A stretch of 55,575 nt of DNA from MGBC102946 sp022793145. Its GTDB lineage: Bacteria; Bacillota_I; Bacilli_A; RF39; UBA660. The position numbers were made by a program, and so were the translations under genes. This document shows positions 33,739 through 42,662 of the stretch, one piece after another. The notes under the pieces are model-generated. The model saw only the letters and a program-made list of their open reading frames with translations, was not told the DNA's origin and did not search any database. The stretch is from positions 1 to 55,575 of the forward strand of contig CANEDJ010000004.1 of NCBI GenBank assembly GCA_947426265.1, in the 5' to 3' direction. Each line of letters starts with the position of its first letter. The stretch's first letter is position 1.

Positions 33739-35478
33739 TTATCTACTAAGCCTCAACTGTTTAATACCTTCATAAAATTTGTTATCAGAACGAATATCTT
33801 GCATATTTCCTATAATAACATTAATATCATCTTGACCAAGATTTTTGATAACATTAGAAGTTAAAATATAAGGTACAGGAATACCATTAATTTCTTTTTT
33901 ATATACTTTTCCAATTCCACGAGTTGAAACAATATGAGGAACTTTAGATTGATAAACTGCATTTCTAAACGCCCACATAAATTGTAAGACTTCATCATTT
34001 GGATATAAAGCTTGCTCTAAGTTCTTATCATAATCAAAGAAAATATTGTCAAACCGATCTAAGGTAGCACCATCTAATGCATTTCTTCCAACATATTGTA
34101 AGTCTGCTCCTTTTCCCCAAGTATTGGCCGCTGCTATAATTCTAAAGTCTGGATGTCTATCAATTGTTTCATGTGGAAATGCCATATATCCATTTGCAAG
34201 TGCGGAATTGATTACAATCAGTGCAGATGGATCAGAATTATCAATTTCATCTAGGAAAAAAACACCACCATTTTTAAATGCTTTATAAAATTCAGTATCT
34301 CGGTAATTTCCTCCAGCATCAATAAAGCCAGTCAATTTAAATTCATTAGATGCATTATTGGTATAATACATATGTAAACCTAAAGCATCTGCTACTTGAG
34401 ATATCGCAACATTCTTTCCACTTCCCGCTGGTCCAATTAACATAATTGGTTCATCTAATTGTGTTTGCGTTAATATCTGCTCAAATCTTTCATGATAAAA
34501 TCCGCCTTGAGTTTTTCCTAAAATAACATCATTTAACTTAATAATATGAGTGATTGGAACCGTTATCTGACTGGCATAATCACTTAGTTTTTCATTAAAT
34601 AATTCATTTAACTGCGTTGTAATTTCATGTTCTATACTATATTCTTCTATCGTTCTCCTTATAATCTGTAAAATCTGAGTCTTAAGTTCCTTATCCAATT
34701 CATTAAAAACATAATCGCTTATCTTTTTTTTAGGATCTTGTGATAACAAATAAGCCTCTACATTTTCTTCTATTTTTGCTCTAACAGCACTATCTGTAAC
34801 TTGAACAAGCAAAGCATTTAATCCTTCAATTAAAGAAGTTGCATTTTCTCTAGTATTTTTAATTAAAGAAGTGTCCTTTTTAAAAGGTCTCCCATCCAAA
34901 GTAAAAATTTCTCCATTTCTCATATAAGTGTTTGGTTCCATTTCTACTATATCTTCACAAAATTGTTTCAATAACTCTTTATTATTAGAAAACATAACTT
35001 CAGAATTTTTTCTTGTATAACCATAATATAAATGTGTAAATTCATTTATTGGTTCTGAAACACCAGCAATCAGTGAATTCGTGTTTCTATCCCAAACAGC
35101 AGAACAAAAATGCATATAGGATTTTAGTTTCTCAAAAAAATCTGTTTTATATTCACGATACATATAATTGGTAAGACGTTGATATCTGTCTTCATCACTA
35201 ATGCTATATTTTGAATATGCTCTAACTGCGGCCCTAATCTCTGATTGGATATATCCATTAACAGTGAGAATTCCTGTATCACCTTCCCAATGCGGATCTC
35301 GATCATCTTCATAATCAGCATAAACAATTTTAGAAAAAATTAAATTATCTCCTATTTTTGATCTTACAGTATAAGACTGTGGACAAATGTTTCTAAGAGC
35401 ACTAACAATATCATTCAGATTAATATCCACGCCTTTATACGCAATAAACCATTTTCCTGTTTTTTCACTATATTCCAT
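33739..35478 (-). CDS. MoxR-like AAA+ ATPase with a long N-terminal domain
   Basis: The 579-residue ATPase has an unrecognised N-terminal region of about 320 residues, then an AAA+ domain: Walker A GPAGSGKN (about 349-356), GFIDAGGNYRDTEFYKAF, Walker B GGVFFLDEIDNSDPSAL (about 402 onward), sensor AAANTWGKGAD and the Arg finger region LDGATLDRFDNIFFDY (about 472). This matches MoxR/CbbQ-type chaperone ATPases that remodel a protein target with a partner subunit; the next gene is the likely partner. A GGGGGGAT ribosome site precedes the ATG. Expression appears controlled by two 23-bp palindromes around its promoter. Confidence 0.88.
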   Translation of the reverse strand: MEYSEKTGKWFIAYKGVDINLNDIVSALRNICPQSYTVRSKIGDNLIFSKIVYADYEDDRDPHWEGDTGILTVNGYIQSEIRAAVRAYSKYSISDEDRYQRLTNYMYREYKTDFFEKLKSYMHFCSAVWDRNTNSLIAGVSEPINEFTHLYYGYTRKNSEVMFSNNKELLKQFCEDIVEMEPNTYMRNGEIFTLDGRPFKKDTSLIKNTRENATSLIEGLNALLVQVTDSAVRAKIEENVEAYLLSQDPKKKISDYVFNELDKELKTQILQIIRRTIEEYSIEHEITTQLNELFNEKLSDYASQITVPITHIIKLNDVILGKTQGGFYHERFEQILTQTQLDEPIMLIGPAGSGKNVAISQVADALGLHMYYTNNASNEFKLTGFIDAGGNYRDTEFYKAFKNGGVFFLDEIDNSDPSALIVINSALANGYMAFPHETIDRHPDFRIIAAANTWGKGADLQYVGRNALDGATLDRFDNIFFDYDKNLEQALYPNDEVLQFMWAFRNAVYQSKVPHIVSTRGIGKVYKKEINGIPVPYILTSNVIKNLGQDDINVIIGNMQDIRSDNKFYEGIKQLRLSR

Positions 35479-35494
35479 AATATCCCCCCACTAT

Positions 35495-35517
35495 TCTCAA
35501 AGTAGAATACTTTGAGA
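35495..35517. promoter_or_regulatory. Palindromic operator 1 of the AAA+ operon
   Basis: TCTCAAAGTA GAA TACTTTGAGA, a perfect 10-bp inverted repeat, placed between the transcription start and the ribosome site of the AAA+ gene. It could be bound as DNA (repression) or fold as mRNA. Confidence 0.8.
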
Positions 35518-35536
35518 TTTATCTCTGACACGTTAT

Positions 35537-35564
35537 ATAATACCATTTTTTACCAATTTGTCAA
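35537..35564 (-). promoter_or_regulatory. Sigma-A promoter of the AAA+ operon
   Basis: Minus-strand TTGACA (35559-35564) and TATTAT (35537-35542), spacer 16 bp. The start point should lie near 35530, just upstream of operator 1. Confidence 0.75.
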
Positions 35565-35635
35565 ATGTAACTTTTTTCAGAGACTGTTTCAGGCTATTCT
35601 TTTTCTTCTTTGTTTGCCTAAAGTTATCTATTTTT

Positions 35636-35658
35636 TCTCAAAGTATTCTACTTTGGGA
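35636..35658. promoter_or_regulatory. Palindromic operator 2 of the AAA+ operon
   Basis: TCTCAAAGTA TTC TACTTTGGGA, the same arms as operator 1 with one mismatch and the complementary centre. It lies about 70-95 bp upstream of the -35 box. Two copies 141 bp apart suggest cooperative or looping control. Confidence 0.75.
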
Positions 35659-35670
35659 TCTTAATTCAAT

Positions 35671-35709
35671 AAAAAAACAAATGTTTTAAAATATACATTT
35701 GTTTTTTTA
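35671..35709 (-). terminator. Terminator after addA
   Basis: On the minus strand AAAAAAACAAATGT and ACATTTGTTTTTTT form a 14-bp stem; the T arm doubles as the tail. Confidence 0.85.
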
Positions 35710-38700
35710 TACCTCTTTATAAGTTTCATCAAGCAAAGAATATAAAATCCCTTTCGCTTTTTTTCCTAATCTTTTTTCTACTACTTTCCTATATCCTTTT
35801 ACTTGTTCTTGATAAGAGGTCTTTTCAATATTCTTTAGTTTATAATCAATAATGTAACATATATCTTGATCTTCGATCAACAAGTCAATTATGCCATGAA
35901 ACTCAATATCACTATCCATATCTATAATTTCTAATTCTTGATAAAAAATAGGAGATTTTAAATTAGACCAAAAATCAGCTTGAAAAAATGCTTTTAATTT
36001 TTGATATTCAAAATTAGACAATTCCATTTTTTCTAAACTTTCTTCAATATGATTATAATCCACATATTGAAGACATTCATGCAATTTAATTCCAAGATCT
36101 AATCTATCTTGCTCTTTCTCATCTACAATATGATAGCTTTTTGAGAATGTTTTCTCTTCTAATTTCTTTTTCTGAATACTTAAATTAATATAATTACTTT
36201 TTTGATTGGATTTTTCTAATAGCGACTCATAATTTGTCTCTTTTAATTGCTCATACTTTTTCGTCAATAAAAGATTATCTAATGAACAAGGAATTATATA
36301 TGGCTTCAGTTTCGATTTGATAGATAATAAAATGTCATAAAAACATTTATATTTTAAACGTATTTTTGAATCAACAAAATCATCAAAACTAGTTGCTTCC
36401 TTATCACTCAAATTGGTTACAAAAATCATTTTTTCTTTTGCTCGTGAAAGTGCTACATAAAAAACTCGAATTCGCTCTGAAATATCTTCCTTATTCCATT
36501 CTTCTTTTAACAATTCTTTATAGAAATTTTCTCTGATTCCTTCATCAAAATGAGGAACAATAAATCCAAACTTCTGATCAAATAAAAATCGATCTTTTAA
36601 ATCAGCCTTAGAAAACTTTTTCCCTAATCCTGCATAATAACAAATATGATACTCTAATCCTTTAGACTTATGAATTGTCATTAAATTAACTGAATTACTA
36701 TCTGCTTCTTGATTTCTACTAAAAGTAATGTCAGTTTCTCCTTTTATTGCTTCTTCTAAATAATAAATAAAATCAAATATTTGATATCCCATTTTTTCTA
36801 AATTTCTAGAAACATCTAATAAGTAATCTAATTTTATACTAAGAAACTCAATGTTTTGCAATTTCAATATCGCCTGATACATATCAAATTCTTGATAAAT
36901 TTGGTTCAACAATTCTGATAAAGTATGTGTTTTTGAATATTCTGCCAATCCCTGCATTTTTTGATGTAATTCATAAACAGGAGACGAATTCAGGTTTAAG
37001 GACTCTTGAAAATTATCTTTATGTTCCATAAAAAATTCAAATAATTCTTCATCTTTTATATCTGCAACAAATGATCTAGATACACTCATCACCGAATATT
37101 GTAAATGATCTTTCGCATAATTAAAATCCAATATAGAATAAATCCATTTCATCATATTTTCTATTACAAAGATCTCATCTGAATAAACAAAATCTTCATC
37201 TTTATGTATCAACAAAGGAATTCCTAAATAAGTAAATATTTTCTTATATAAATCAAATGAAGTTTTGCGATCTAAAAGAATGGAGAAATCATTATAAGCA
37301 ATATTTCTTAATTCGTGGTTATCTTTATCATAAACTTGGTAGTGACTCTCTACTTTTTTTTGAATATCATTTGCAATAATAAAAGCTTCTATTTCTTCTG
37401 GTCTATACGTTCTTGCATATTCCGTTTCCTTATACTGATAATCTAATATTTCAAAGTGATAGTTTTGAACAGTTTTTCCGCCTTTTTCATACTCTTCATT
37501 TCCAAATACCATTGCATGACCTGATTTATAATCTGCGCCACCAATTTCTTGATCCATAAATTTTTCAAACAAAAAGTTAATATCTTCCAAGACTTCTTTT
37601 CTAGAACGAAAGTTTTTATTTAAATCTATTTTTTCACCATTTTGATGAATACTATAACTACTATATTTATCCATAAAAATACTTGGATTTGCATTTCTAA
37701 ATCGATAGATTGATTGTTTGATGTCACCAACCATATACACATTATGATTTGCAATTAAAGAAATAAAATAATCGCCAATATCATTTGTATCCTGATATTC
37801 ATCAATCATAATTTCATTCGTATTCTCTTTTATTTGATTAGCTATAAAAGGAAATTCTTCTAATAATGTAATAGCAAGTCTTCCAATATCCGAAAATTCA
37901 TACAAGCTTTCTTTTTTCTTATAATCAAATAATTCTTTATCGAACTCTTTCAAAATAGAAATCAAAGTTTCTACTGTTTCTCTTGTATCATAAATAGAAC
38001 TTTTTAAAGAGATTCTGTTTTCATAGATACAAAGTTCTTTTAATCGAATAAAATGCTCTTTTAATGAATCATAAATTTCTTTCATTTTTAAAAGTTCTTG
38101 TTCCTCTATTTTTTTACTTCTTGTAAATGAGGGAAGCGAAACCGTTGATATCACTTTATAATCATCATAATTCGCACATGCGTACAGTGGTTCTAAAACC
38201 TCCCCTATACGCAAAACAAATTCTATTCCAACAGGATGATTCACATTGCTTTTTAAATCAGCCAACGAACTTAAAATTTCCTCTTTTTCCTCCTCTAAAA
38301 TCTTTTCGTATTGTTTCACTTTTTCTTCAATAAAAGATTCTTCGTAATATTTTTCTAAATAAGTATCTAAATATTCTTTTTTATGAGCAATCGATTCTAA
38401 GGAATCATTCAATTTTAAACATATGCTTTTCATCTTGTCATCGTCTTTTATTGTAAATGTATCTAACAATTTTAAAAAACCCAAATCTTTTCTCTGATAA
38501 AAATTGTGAAATACATCATCAATGAGTTCTTTTTTCTTCATTCCTAACACAATATTATCAGCAATTCCAATATCCTTTTTTATTCCTAATAAATAATGAT
38601 ATTTTTTCACAAGTGATAGACTATAACTATCAAATGTTGTAATAGCTGCACTGTCAATTTTTTCTAATTCCTTTTCAAGGCCTTTATTTCCATTTTCAAT

Positions 38701-38943
38701 TTCTTTCTTTATCTTTTTTCTTACTCTAGTCTTCATTTCAAAGGCTGCAGCCTTTGTAAATGTCAAAACAACCAAAGATGAAATTGAAACGCCTCTCTTT
38801 AGTTTTTCTATAATTCGCTCTGTTAAAACAGCCGTTTTTCCACTTCCTGCTCCTGCACTTACAATAATATTATTGCCATCTTTATAAATAGCTTCCCATT
38901 GTTCCTCAGTCCATGTCGCATTTGCTGGTTTTATTGGTATCAT
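35707..38943 (-). CDS. addA: ATP-dependent helicase/nuclease subunit A (AddA)
   Basis: AddA is the UvrD-type 3'-5' helicase plus nuclease of the AddAB complex, which resects double-strand breaks for RecA. Walker A is SAGAGSGKTAVL (29-40), Walker B/motif II is MIDEYQDTND, motif III VGDIKQSIYRFR, motif V MTIHKSKGLEY, and motif VI RVFYVALSRAKEKM. The C-terminal RecB-like nuclease site is FHGIIDLLIEDQDICYIIDYK. At 1,078 residues it is somewhat shorter than B. subtilis AddA (1,232). ATG 38943 is preferred because a GTG at 38952 overlaps the AGGAGGT site. Overlaps addB by 38 bp. Confidence 0.96.
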   Translation of the reverse strand: MIPIKPANATWTEEQWEAIYKDGNNIIVSAGAGSGKTAVLTERIIEKLKRGVSISSLVVLTFTKAAAFEMKTRVRKKIKKEIENGNKGLEKELEKIDSAAITTFDSYSLSLVKKYHYLLGIKKDIGIADNIVLGMKKKELIDDVFHNFYQRKDLGFLKLLDTFTIKDDDKMKSICLKLNDSLESIAHKKEYLDTYLEKYYEESFIEEKVKQYEKILEEEKEEILSSLADLKSNVNHPVGIEFVLRIGEVLEPLYACANYDDYKVISTVSLPSFTRSKKIEEQELLKMKEIYDSLKEHFIRLKELCIYENRISLKSSIYDTRETVETLISILKEFDKELFDYKKKESLYEFSDIGRLAITLLEEFPFIANQIKENTNEIMIDEYQDTNDIGDYFISLIANHNVYMVGDIKQSIYRFRNANPSIFMDKYSSYSIHQNGEKIDLNKNFRSRKEVLEDINFLFEKFMDQEIGGADYKSGHAMVFGNEEYEKGGKTVQNYHFEILDYQYKETEYARTYRPEEIEAFIIANDIQKKVESHYQVYDKDNHELRNIAYNDFSILLDRKTSFDLYKKIFTYLGIPLLIHKDEDFVYSDEIFVIENMMKWIYSILDFNYAKDHLQYSVMSVSRSFVADIKDEELFEFFMEHKDNFQESLNLNSSPVYELHQKMQGLAEYSKTHTLSELLNQIYQEFDMYQAILKLQNIEFLSIKLDYLLDVSRNLEKMGYQIFDFIYYLEEAIKGETDITFSRNQEADSNSVNLMTIHKSKGLEYHICYYAGLGKKFSKADLKDRFLFDQKFGFIVPHFDEGIRENFYKELLKEEWNKEDISERIRVFYVALSRAKEKMIFVTNLSDKEATSFDDFVDSKIRLKYKCFYDILLSIKSKLKPYIIPCSLDNLLLTKKYEQLKETNYESLLEKSNQKSNYINLSIQKKKLEEKTFSKSYHIVDEKEQDRLDLGIKLHECLQYVDYNHIEESLEKMELSNFEYQKLKAFFQADFWSNLKSPIFYQELEIIDMDSDIEFHGIIDLLIEDQDICYIIDYKLKNIEKTSYQEQVKGYRKVVEKRLGKKAKGILYSLLDETYKEV

Positions 38944-41341
38944 TCTTTTCACCTCCTAAAAACTCTAAATCTTTATATTCTTTTAATCGAACTACATTTT
39001 TGGGTTTTAAATAACAGATATCTCGATAGGAACAATAACTACAACTACTAACTTGTTCTTTAAATTCACTTGAAAATTTTTTAGGTGCAATAGGAAAATC
39101 AGCATTTTCTACTGCATTTTCTACTTCCCTAATATTCTTTTCTACAACCTTTAACAATTCTTTTAACGTCTCTTCTTCTAGCAAACGATTTGATGCATAA
39201 AAATCTCCATCTTTTTTTACTCTCACACCCTTAATATAACTAGAAATTTTATAATGTGTATCTAGCCTACTTATAAATTCAGTTCGTTTTAAACTAATAC
39301 CATCTAGCTTACTTTGCTCAAATAGCAAATCTTCTAAAGTTTTCCCTTCTACATAATTTGGAAGAACAGCTGCAATGGATTCAATATAAGCCCCTCCTAA
39401 TTTATAATTTTGAAACTTCTTTTCTTTTGAAATCAAATATAAATAAATTAATAATTGCATGTTCATTCCATAAATCACTTTAGATAAATCGCTAGTTGCA
39501 AATCCAGTTTTATAATCAACTACAATGACATAAGAGTTTTCTCCATCATCAACTGTTAAAATTTTATCAATTTTTCCAAATATTTTAAATGTGATGTTTT
39601 TTCCTTCCGTCCATTCAATCGTTTCTTCAAAAAAAGTTGGTTTAAACTCTGAATGAGCAAGCTGAGTATCCATGATTTTGATAAGTTTTCTAATTTCTAA
39701 TTCATATTTTTGCAAATAAAAGTTTCTTTTTTCTATTGGAAACATTTCTATTTGCTCTAATTCTTTTTTGATAATATCGTCCAAATCATTTTCTTTCTTA
39801 TAATATTTTTCCAAAATTGAATGAAATAAATTTCCAACAATCAAACTAGTACTTTCTATAAATGGTGGAACAACTTTCAAAATTGAGCCAATATAGTATT
39901 TAAATGGGCATTCGAAAAATTTCTGCATACTTGTATAAGATAAAACAACATAAGGAACATATTTTTCAAATAGGGATTTATGAATTCCTGTAAATTGGTT
40001 GTCATATTCTCCATAATAAATTGTTTCAAGGCCATATCTGTTGAGCAAGTCCACTGTCTTATGATTAAAATTGATAAATTCATCTAAAGAAGAATTTAAA
40101 AGATAGGTATTATAATTCTGATTGGTATAATGATATTCTCCTTTTTCTATCTCATATAACTCTAAAAAAGTTGATTTTAAATATTCCTTAAAAGGACTCT
40201 TTCTTTTGAAACTCAAAAATATATGAGGAAGTGCTTCTATTTTTCTCACAACTTTTTGTTCTTCTCCTATTGTTTTCTCTAAAGATGTTGAAAGCGCCAA
40301 AAGCATTTTCTGATCATCACTAAAATAATCAGTATCTTCATAAATCATTGGAAATTCTCCTAAATTAACTCCCATCAAGAAAATATAATCATCTTCTTGA
40401 AAAGCAGTTGATAAGAAGTCAACTTCTTTTACCACATTATAATAGTTTTCTTTCTTTATACTTGTCCTTTTTAAATCATAAATCAAGATCTCTTTTATGT
40501 CCAAAAAGGTTTTTGATCCATCATAATATTTATTAAAAATAGACGCGAGCATTTCATAGATCTCAGCATAAAATGGATTTGCTTTTGGATATTTATTTTC
40601 TAATTCTAAAAGTAAAGTTGGCAAAGTTTTTAAAGACGATTCATATGGGATCATCTTTAAAAAATCTTGAACCATTTGATATTCATATAAAGCATGTGAA
40701 TCATAAAGTTCTAAAGGAATACCAAACTGATAAAAAATTTTTGATAAAACGCTTTTATAATCATTATTCAAGGCTCCTAAAAAAATATGATCAGCCGAAA
40801 TTCCTTCCTTTAGTAAGCAAGAAATCTTTTCAGCAGTTCCTACTACTTCTTTTTCTAATGTTTCATATTCTGTCACTTTTGGAAGAAAAGTTGGAGTTAT
40901 CTCTTTTAAATACTCTACTTTAGTATATATGTTCAAAAGAAAAAGAAAAGGTTTCATCTCATAATCTTCATAACCATAAACAAATACATGTGACCTTTTT
41001 AACTGTTCTAAAAAAGCAGGATGTTCCATTATTAATCCTTGTTCTTTTAACCATTCCTTTTTTCGAAATAAATCAGGATCTTGCTCCTCTTTTGTGATAC
41101 TATACATTGCATCTAATAGAATAGCTCCATTTTCTGGAATTAAATAAAATTGATTACAAAGTTTATATAAAGCATCTTTACGATATTCATAAAATAAAAG
41201 CTTTCTTAGTTCAGATAAAGTTAAAAATTGAATATGATAAAAACTTGATTCCTTTGACAATTCTTTTAAAAGTGCCATCTTATAATTGGATGGCGTAATG
41301 ATAATACTATTTTCTTGCTTTACTTTTTCTAATGAGATCAT
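38906..41341 (-). CDS. addB: ATP-dependent nuclease subunit B (AddB), short and lacking a P-loop
   Basis: The C-terminal half is clear AddB: CPFKYYIGSILKVVPP with the first cluster Cys, HSILEKYY, the nuclease motif GKIDKILTVDDGENSYVIVVDYKTG, and the iron-sulfur Cys trio CSYCSYRDICYLK. The N-terminus (IIITPSNYKMALLKELSKES) occupies the place of the AddB Walker A but has no GxxGxGKS. The protein is 811 residues against about 1,160 in B. subtilis, so the inactivated helicase half is much reduced. AddB ATP binding is dispensable in known complexes, and nuclease residues look intact. Promoter TTGACG/TATACT upstream. Confidence 0.93.
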   Translation of the reverse strand: MISLEKVKQENSIIITPSNYKMALLKELSKESSFYHIQFLTLSELRKLLFYEYRKDALYKLCNQFYLIPENGAILLDAMYSITKEEQDPDLFRKKEWLKEQGLIMEHPAFLEQLKRSHVFVYGYEDYEMKPFLFLLNIYTKVEYLKEITPTFLPKVTEYETLEKEVVGTAEKISCLLKEGISADHIFLGALNNDYKSVLSKIFYQFGIPLELYDSHALYEYQMVQDFLKMIPYESSLKTLPTLLLELENKYPKANPFYAEIYEMLASIFNKYYDGSKTFLDIKEILIYDLKRTSIKKENYYNVVKEVDFLSTAFQEDDYIFLMGVNLGEFPMIYEDTDYFSDDQKMLLALSTSLEKTIGEEQKVVRKIEALPHIFLSFKRKSPFKEYLKSTFLELYEIEKGEYHYTNQNYNTYLLNSSLDEFINFNHKTVDLLNRYGLETIYYGEYDNQFTGIHKSLFEKYVPYVVLSYTSMQKFFECPFKYYIGSILKVVPPFIESTSLIVGNLFHSILEKYYKKENDLDDIIKKELEQIEMFPIEKRNFYLQKYELEIRKLIKIMDTQLAHSEFKPTFFEETIEWTEGKNITFKIFGKIDKILTVDDGENSYVIVVDYKTGFATSDLSKVIYGMNMQLLIYLYLISKEKKFQNYKLGGAYIESIAAVLPNYVEGKTLEDLLFEQSKLDGISLKRTEFISRLDTHYKISSYIKGVRVKKDGDFYASNRLLEEETLKELLKVVEKNIREVENAVENADFPIAPKKFSSEFKEQVSSCSYCSYRDICYLKPKNVVRLKEYKDLEFLGGEKNDTNKTSKCDMD

Positions 41342-41363
41342 ACTTTCACCTTCTACTATAAAA

Positions 41364-41393
41364 AGTATAGCATAGAATACATTTGTTCGTCAA
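41364..41393 (-). promoter_or_regulatory. Sigma-A promoter of addBA
   Basis: Minus-strand TTGACG (41388-41393) and TATACT (41364-41369), spacer 18 bp, just upstream of the addB start. Confidence 0.7.
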
Positions 41394-41416
41394 TCTAAGA
41401 TAAAAAAAAGCGACCT

Positions 41417-41926
41417 TTAATCAGTGAAAGCTTTCACTTTTGGTGCTTCTTTTTTTGCCATTACATTAGCCTGCAATTTTCTCCAAAGAAAATTTCTTTG
41501 ATGACAAGATATTATATTTTCTAAAGCTGCTTTTAGTTCAAAATCCTCTACTGATTGCATTTTTGATGCACTTTTAAACCAACTACTTATTCTTCCTACA
41601 AATAATTCTTCTTGCTGCTCATGTCCATAAAAAGAACAATTTTCTAATGGCTTTAAAACAGTATGACTCACTGTTCCATTTGACATATTTAAGGTAGAAT
41701 AATCTATTTTTTCTCCAATAACTCCAGTTACTACTTTAGCTGACATAGGATCTAGCGAACGAACCTTTTCTTTGGTTTTCTCTAGAGCTTCTAAGGCATC
41801 TGTTACAACCTCTACTCCCTCAAACATTCCTGTTGTTTGATCTAATAATCCCAATAATCTATAAAGTTTTATTTCTTCACAATAATCATAATCAAATCCA
41901 TTTAATACTATAAGTTGCTTTTTCAT
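41417..41926 (-). CDS. Unknown protein, related to its 42001 neighbour
   Basis: The start is placed at ATG 41926 (MKKQLIVLNGFDYDY), about 10 bp after AGAGG; the upstream ATG at 41935 is too close to that site. The 169-residue soluble protein shares its N-terminal 45 residues pattern with the next upstream gene: LIxLxGFxxDY, then LLGLLDQTTGMFEGVEV. The C-terminal half is helical and basic. No family recognised. It lies between addB and that paralogue, separated from the latter by 74 bp. Confidence 0.75.
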   Translation of the reverse strand: MKKQLIVLNGFDYDYCEEIKLYRLLGLLDQTTGMFEGVEVVTDALEALEKTKEKVRSLDPMSAKVVTGVIGEKIDYSTLNMSNGTVSHTVLKPLENCSFYGHEQQEELFVGRISSWFKSASKMQSVEDFELKAALENIISCHQRNFLWRKLQANVMAKKEAPKVKAFTD

Positions 41927-42000
41927 TTTTATCATTCCTCTCTTTGTTTATTATGGTGTCTAATTTTAGGACAAAAAAGAAAGTGTTGCACTTCCCTTTT

Positions 42001-42603
42001 CTATTTTACTTCGCCTATAGAAGGAGTTATCATATAAGTTTTTTTCGCTGTTCTTGGAGCTATACTTTCAGCTGAAATTTGAATTCCACGCCAACCAGAA
42101 TTACTATTAGCTTTCATTAATATAACTTCTATAAGTTCATATAGATAAGTTAGACACTTAGTAATTTCTGTATTACCTTCAAAATGGAAAAGTTGTGGTT
42201 GATATATAATTGCATCATATCGATTTACAGGTCTTCTAAAACTTCGTGTAAATTTTCCATTTAAGTGTTCTTTTTCTCTTCCTTTTAATCGTTCTTCATC
42301 TTTATCTAAATCAAAATAACCAAACGCAATACTTTTATCAGATAGTAATCCACGATACTCCAAAGTTCTTCCATTATAATAGCCAGCTATTAATGAAAAA
42401 CTTTTTGATGCTTTATAAGCTTGACAAATATAAGCCACTAAGTCTACATAGCTTTCTACACTACAATCACCATATGGAATTTCAATTCCTTTAAAAATGC
42501 CTGTATCAAGTTCTATAATCCCAATAATTTCAGATTGTTTTACTTCATTATTTTTATAATCTTTATAATATCCATCTAATGATATTAATGTTTTTTCTTT
42601 CAT
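42001..42603 (-). CDS. Unknown protein, paralogue of the 41417 gene
   Basis: The 200-residue soluble protein begins MKEKTLISLDGYYKDY and has IIGIIELDTGIFKGIEI, matching its downstream neighbour's LLGLLDQTTGMFEGVEV. The middle (SFSLIAGYYNGRTLEYRGLL) looks beta-rich; the rest shows no motif. It has its own strong promoter (42633-42661) and an AGGGGG ribosome site. No family recognised. Confidence 0.75.
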   Translation of the reverse strand: MKEKTLISLDGYYKDYKNNEVKQSEIIGIIELDTGIFKGIEIPYGDCSVESYVDLVAYICQAYKASKSFSLIAGYYNGRTLEYRGLLSDKSIAFGYFDLDKDEERLKGREKEHLNGKFTRSFRRPVNRYDAIIYQPQLFHFEGNTEITKCLTYLYELIEVILMKANSNSGWRGIQISAESIAPRTAKKTYMITPSIGEVK

Positions 42604-42632
42604 AGGTCCCCCTTTTAGACACGCCGTTTGCC

Positions 42633-42661
42633 ATTATAGCACATTCTAAAGGGTTTGGCAA
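42633..42661 (-). promoter_or_regulatory. Sigma-A promoter of the 42001 gene
   Basis: Minus-strand TTGCCA (42656-42661) and TATAAT (42633-42638), spacer 17 bp, with TG before the -10. TTTGCCA and TGGCAAA at the ends make a long-spaced inverted repeat around the promoter. Confidence 0.8.
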
Positions 42662-42662
42662 A

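Noticed and set aside
41424..41441. Palindrome AGTGAAAGCTTTCACT as a terminator
   Set aside because: It lies inside the coding end of the 41417 gene and is 12 nt away from the T tract; probably chance or at best a weak stem.
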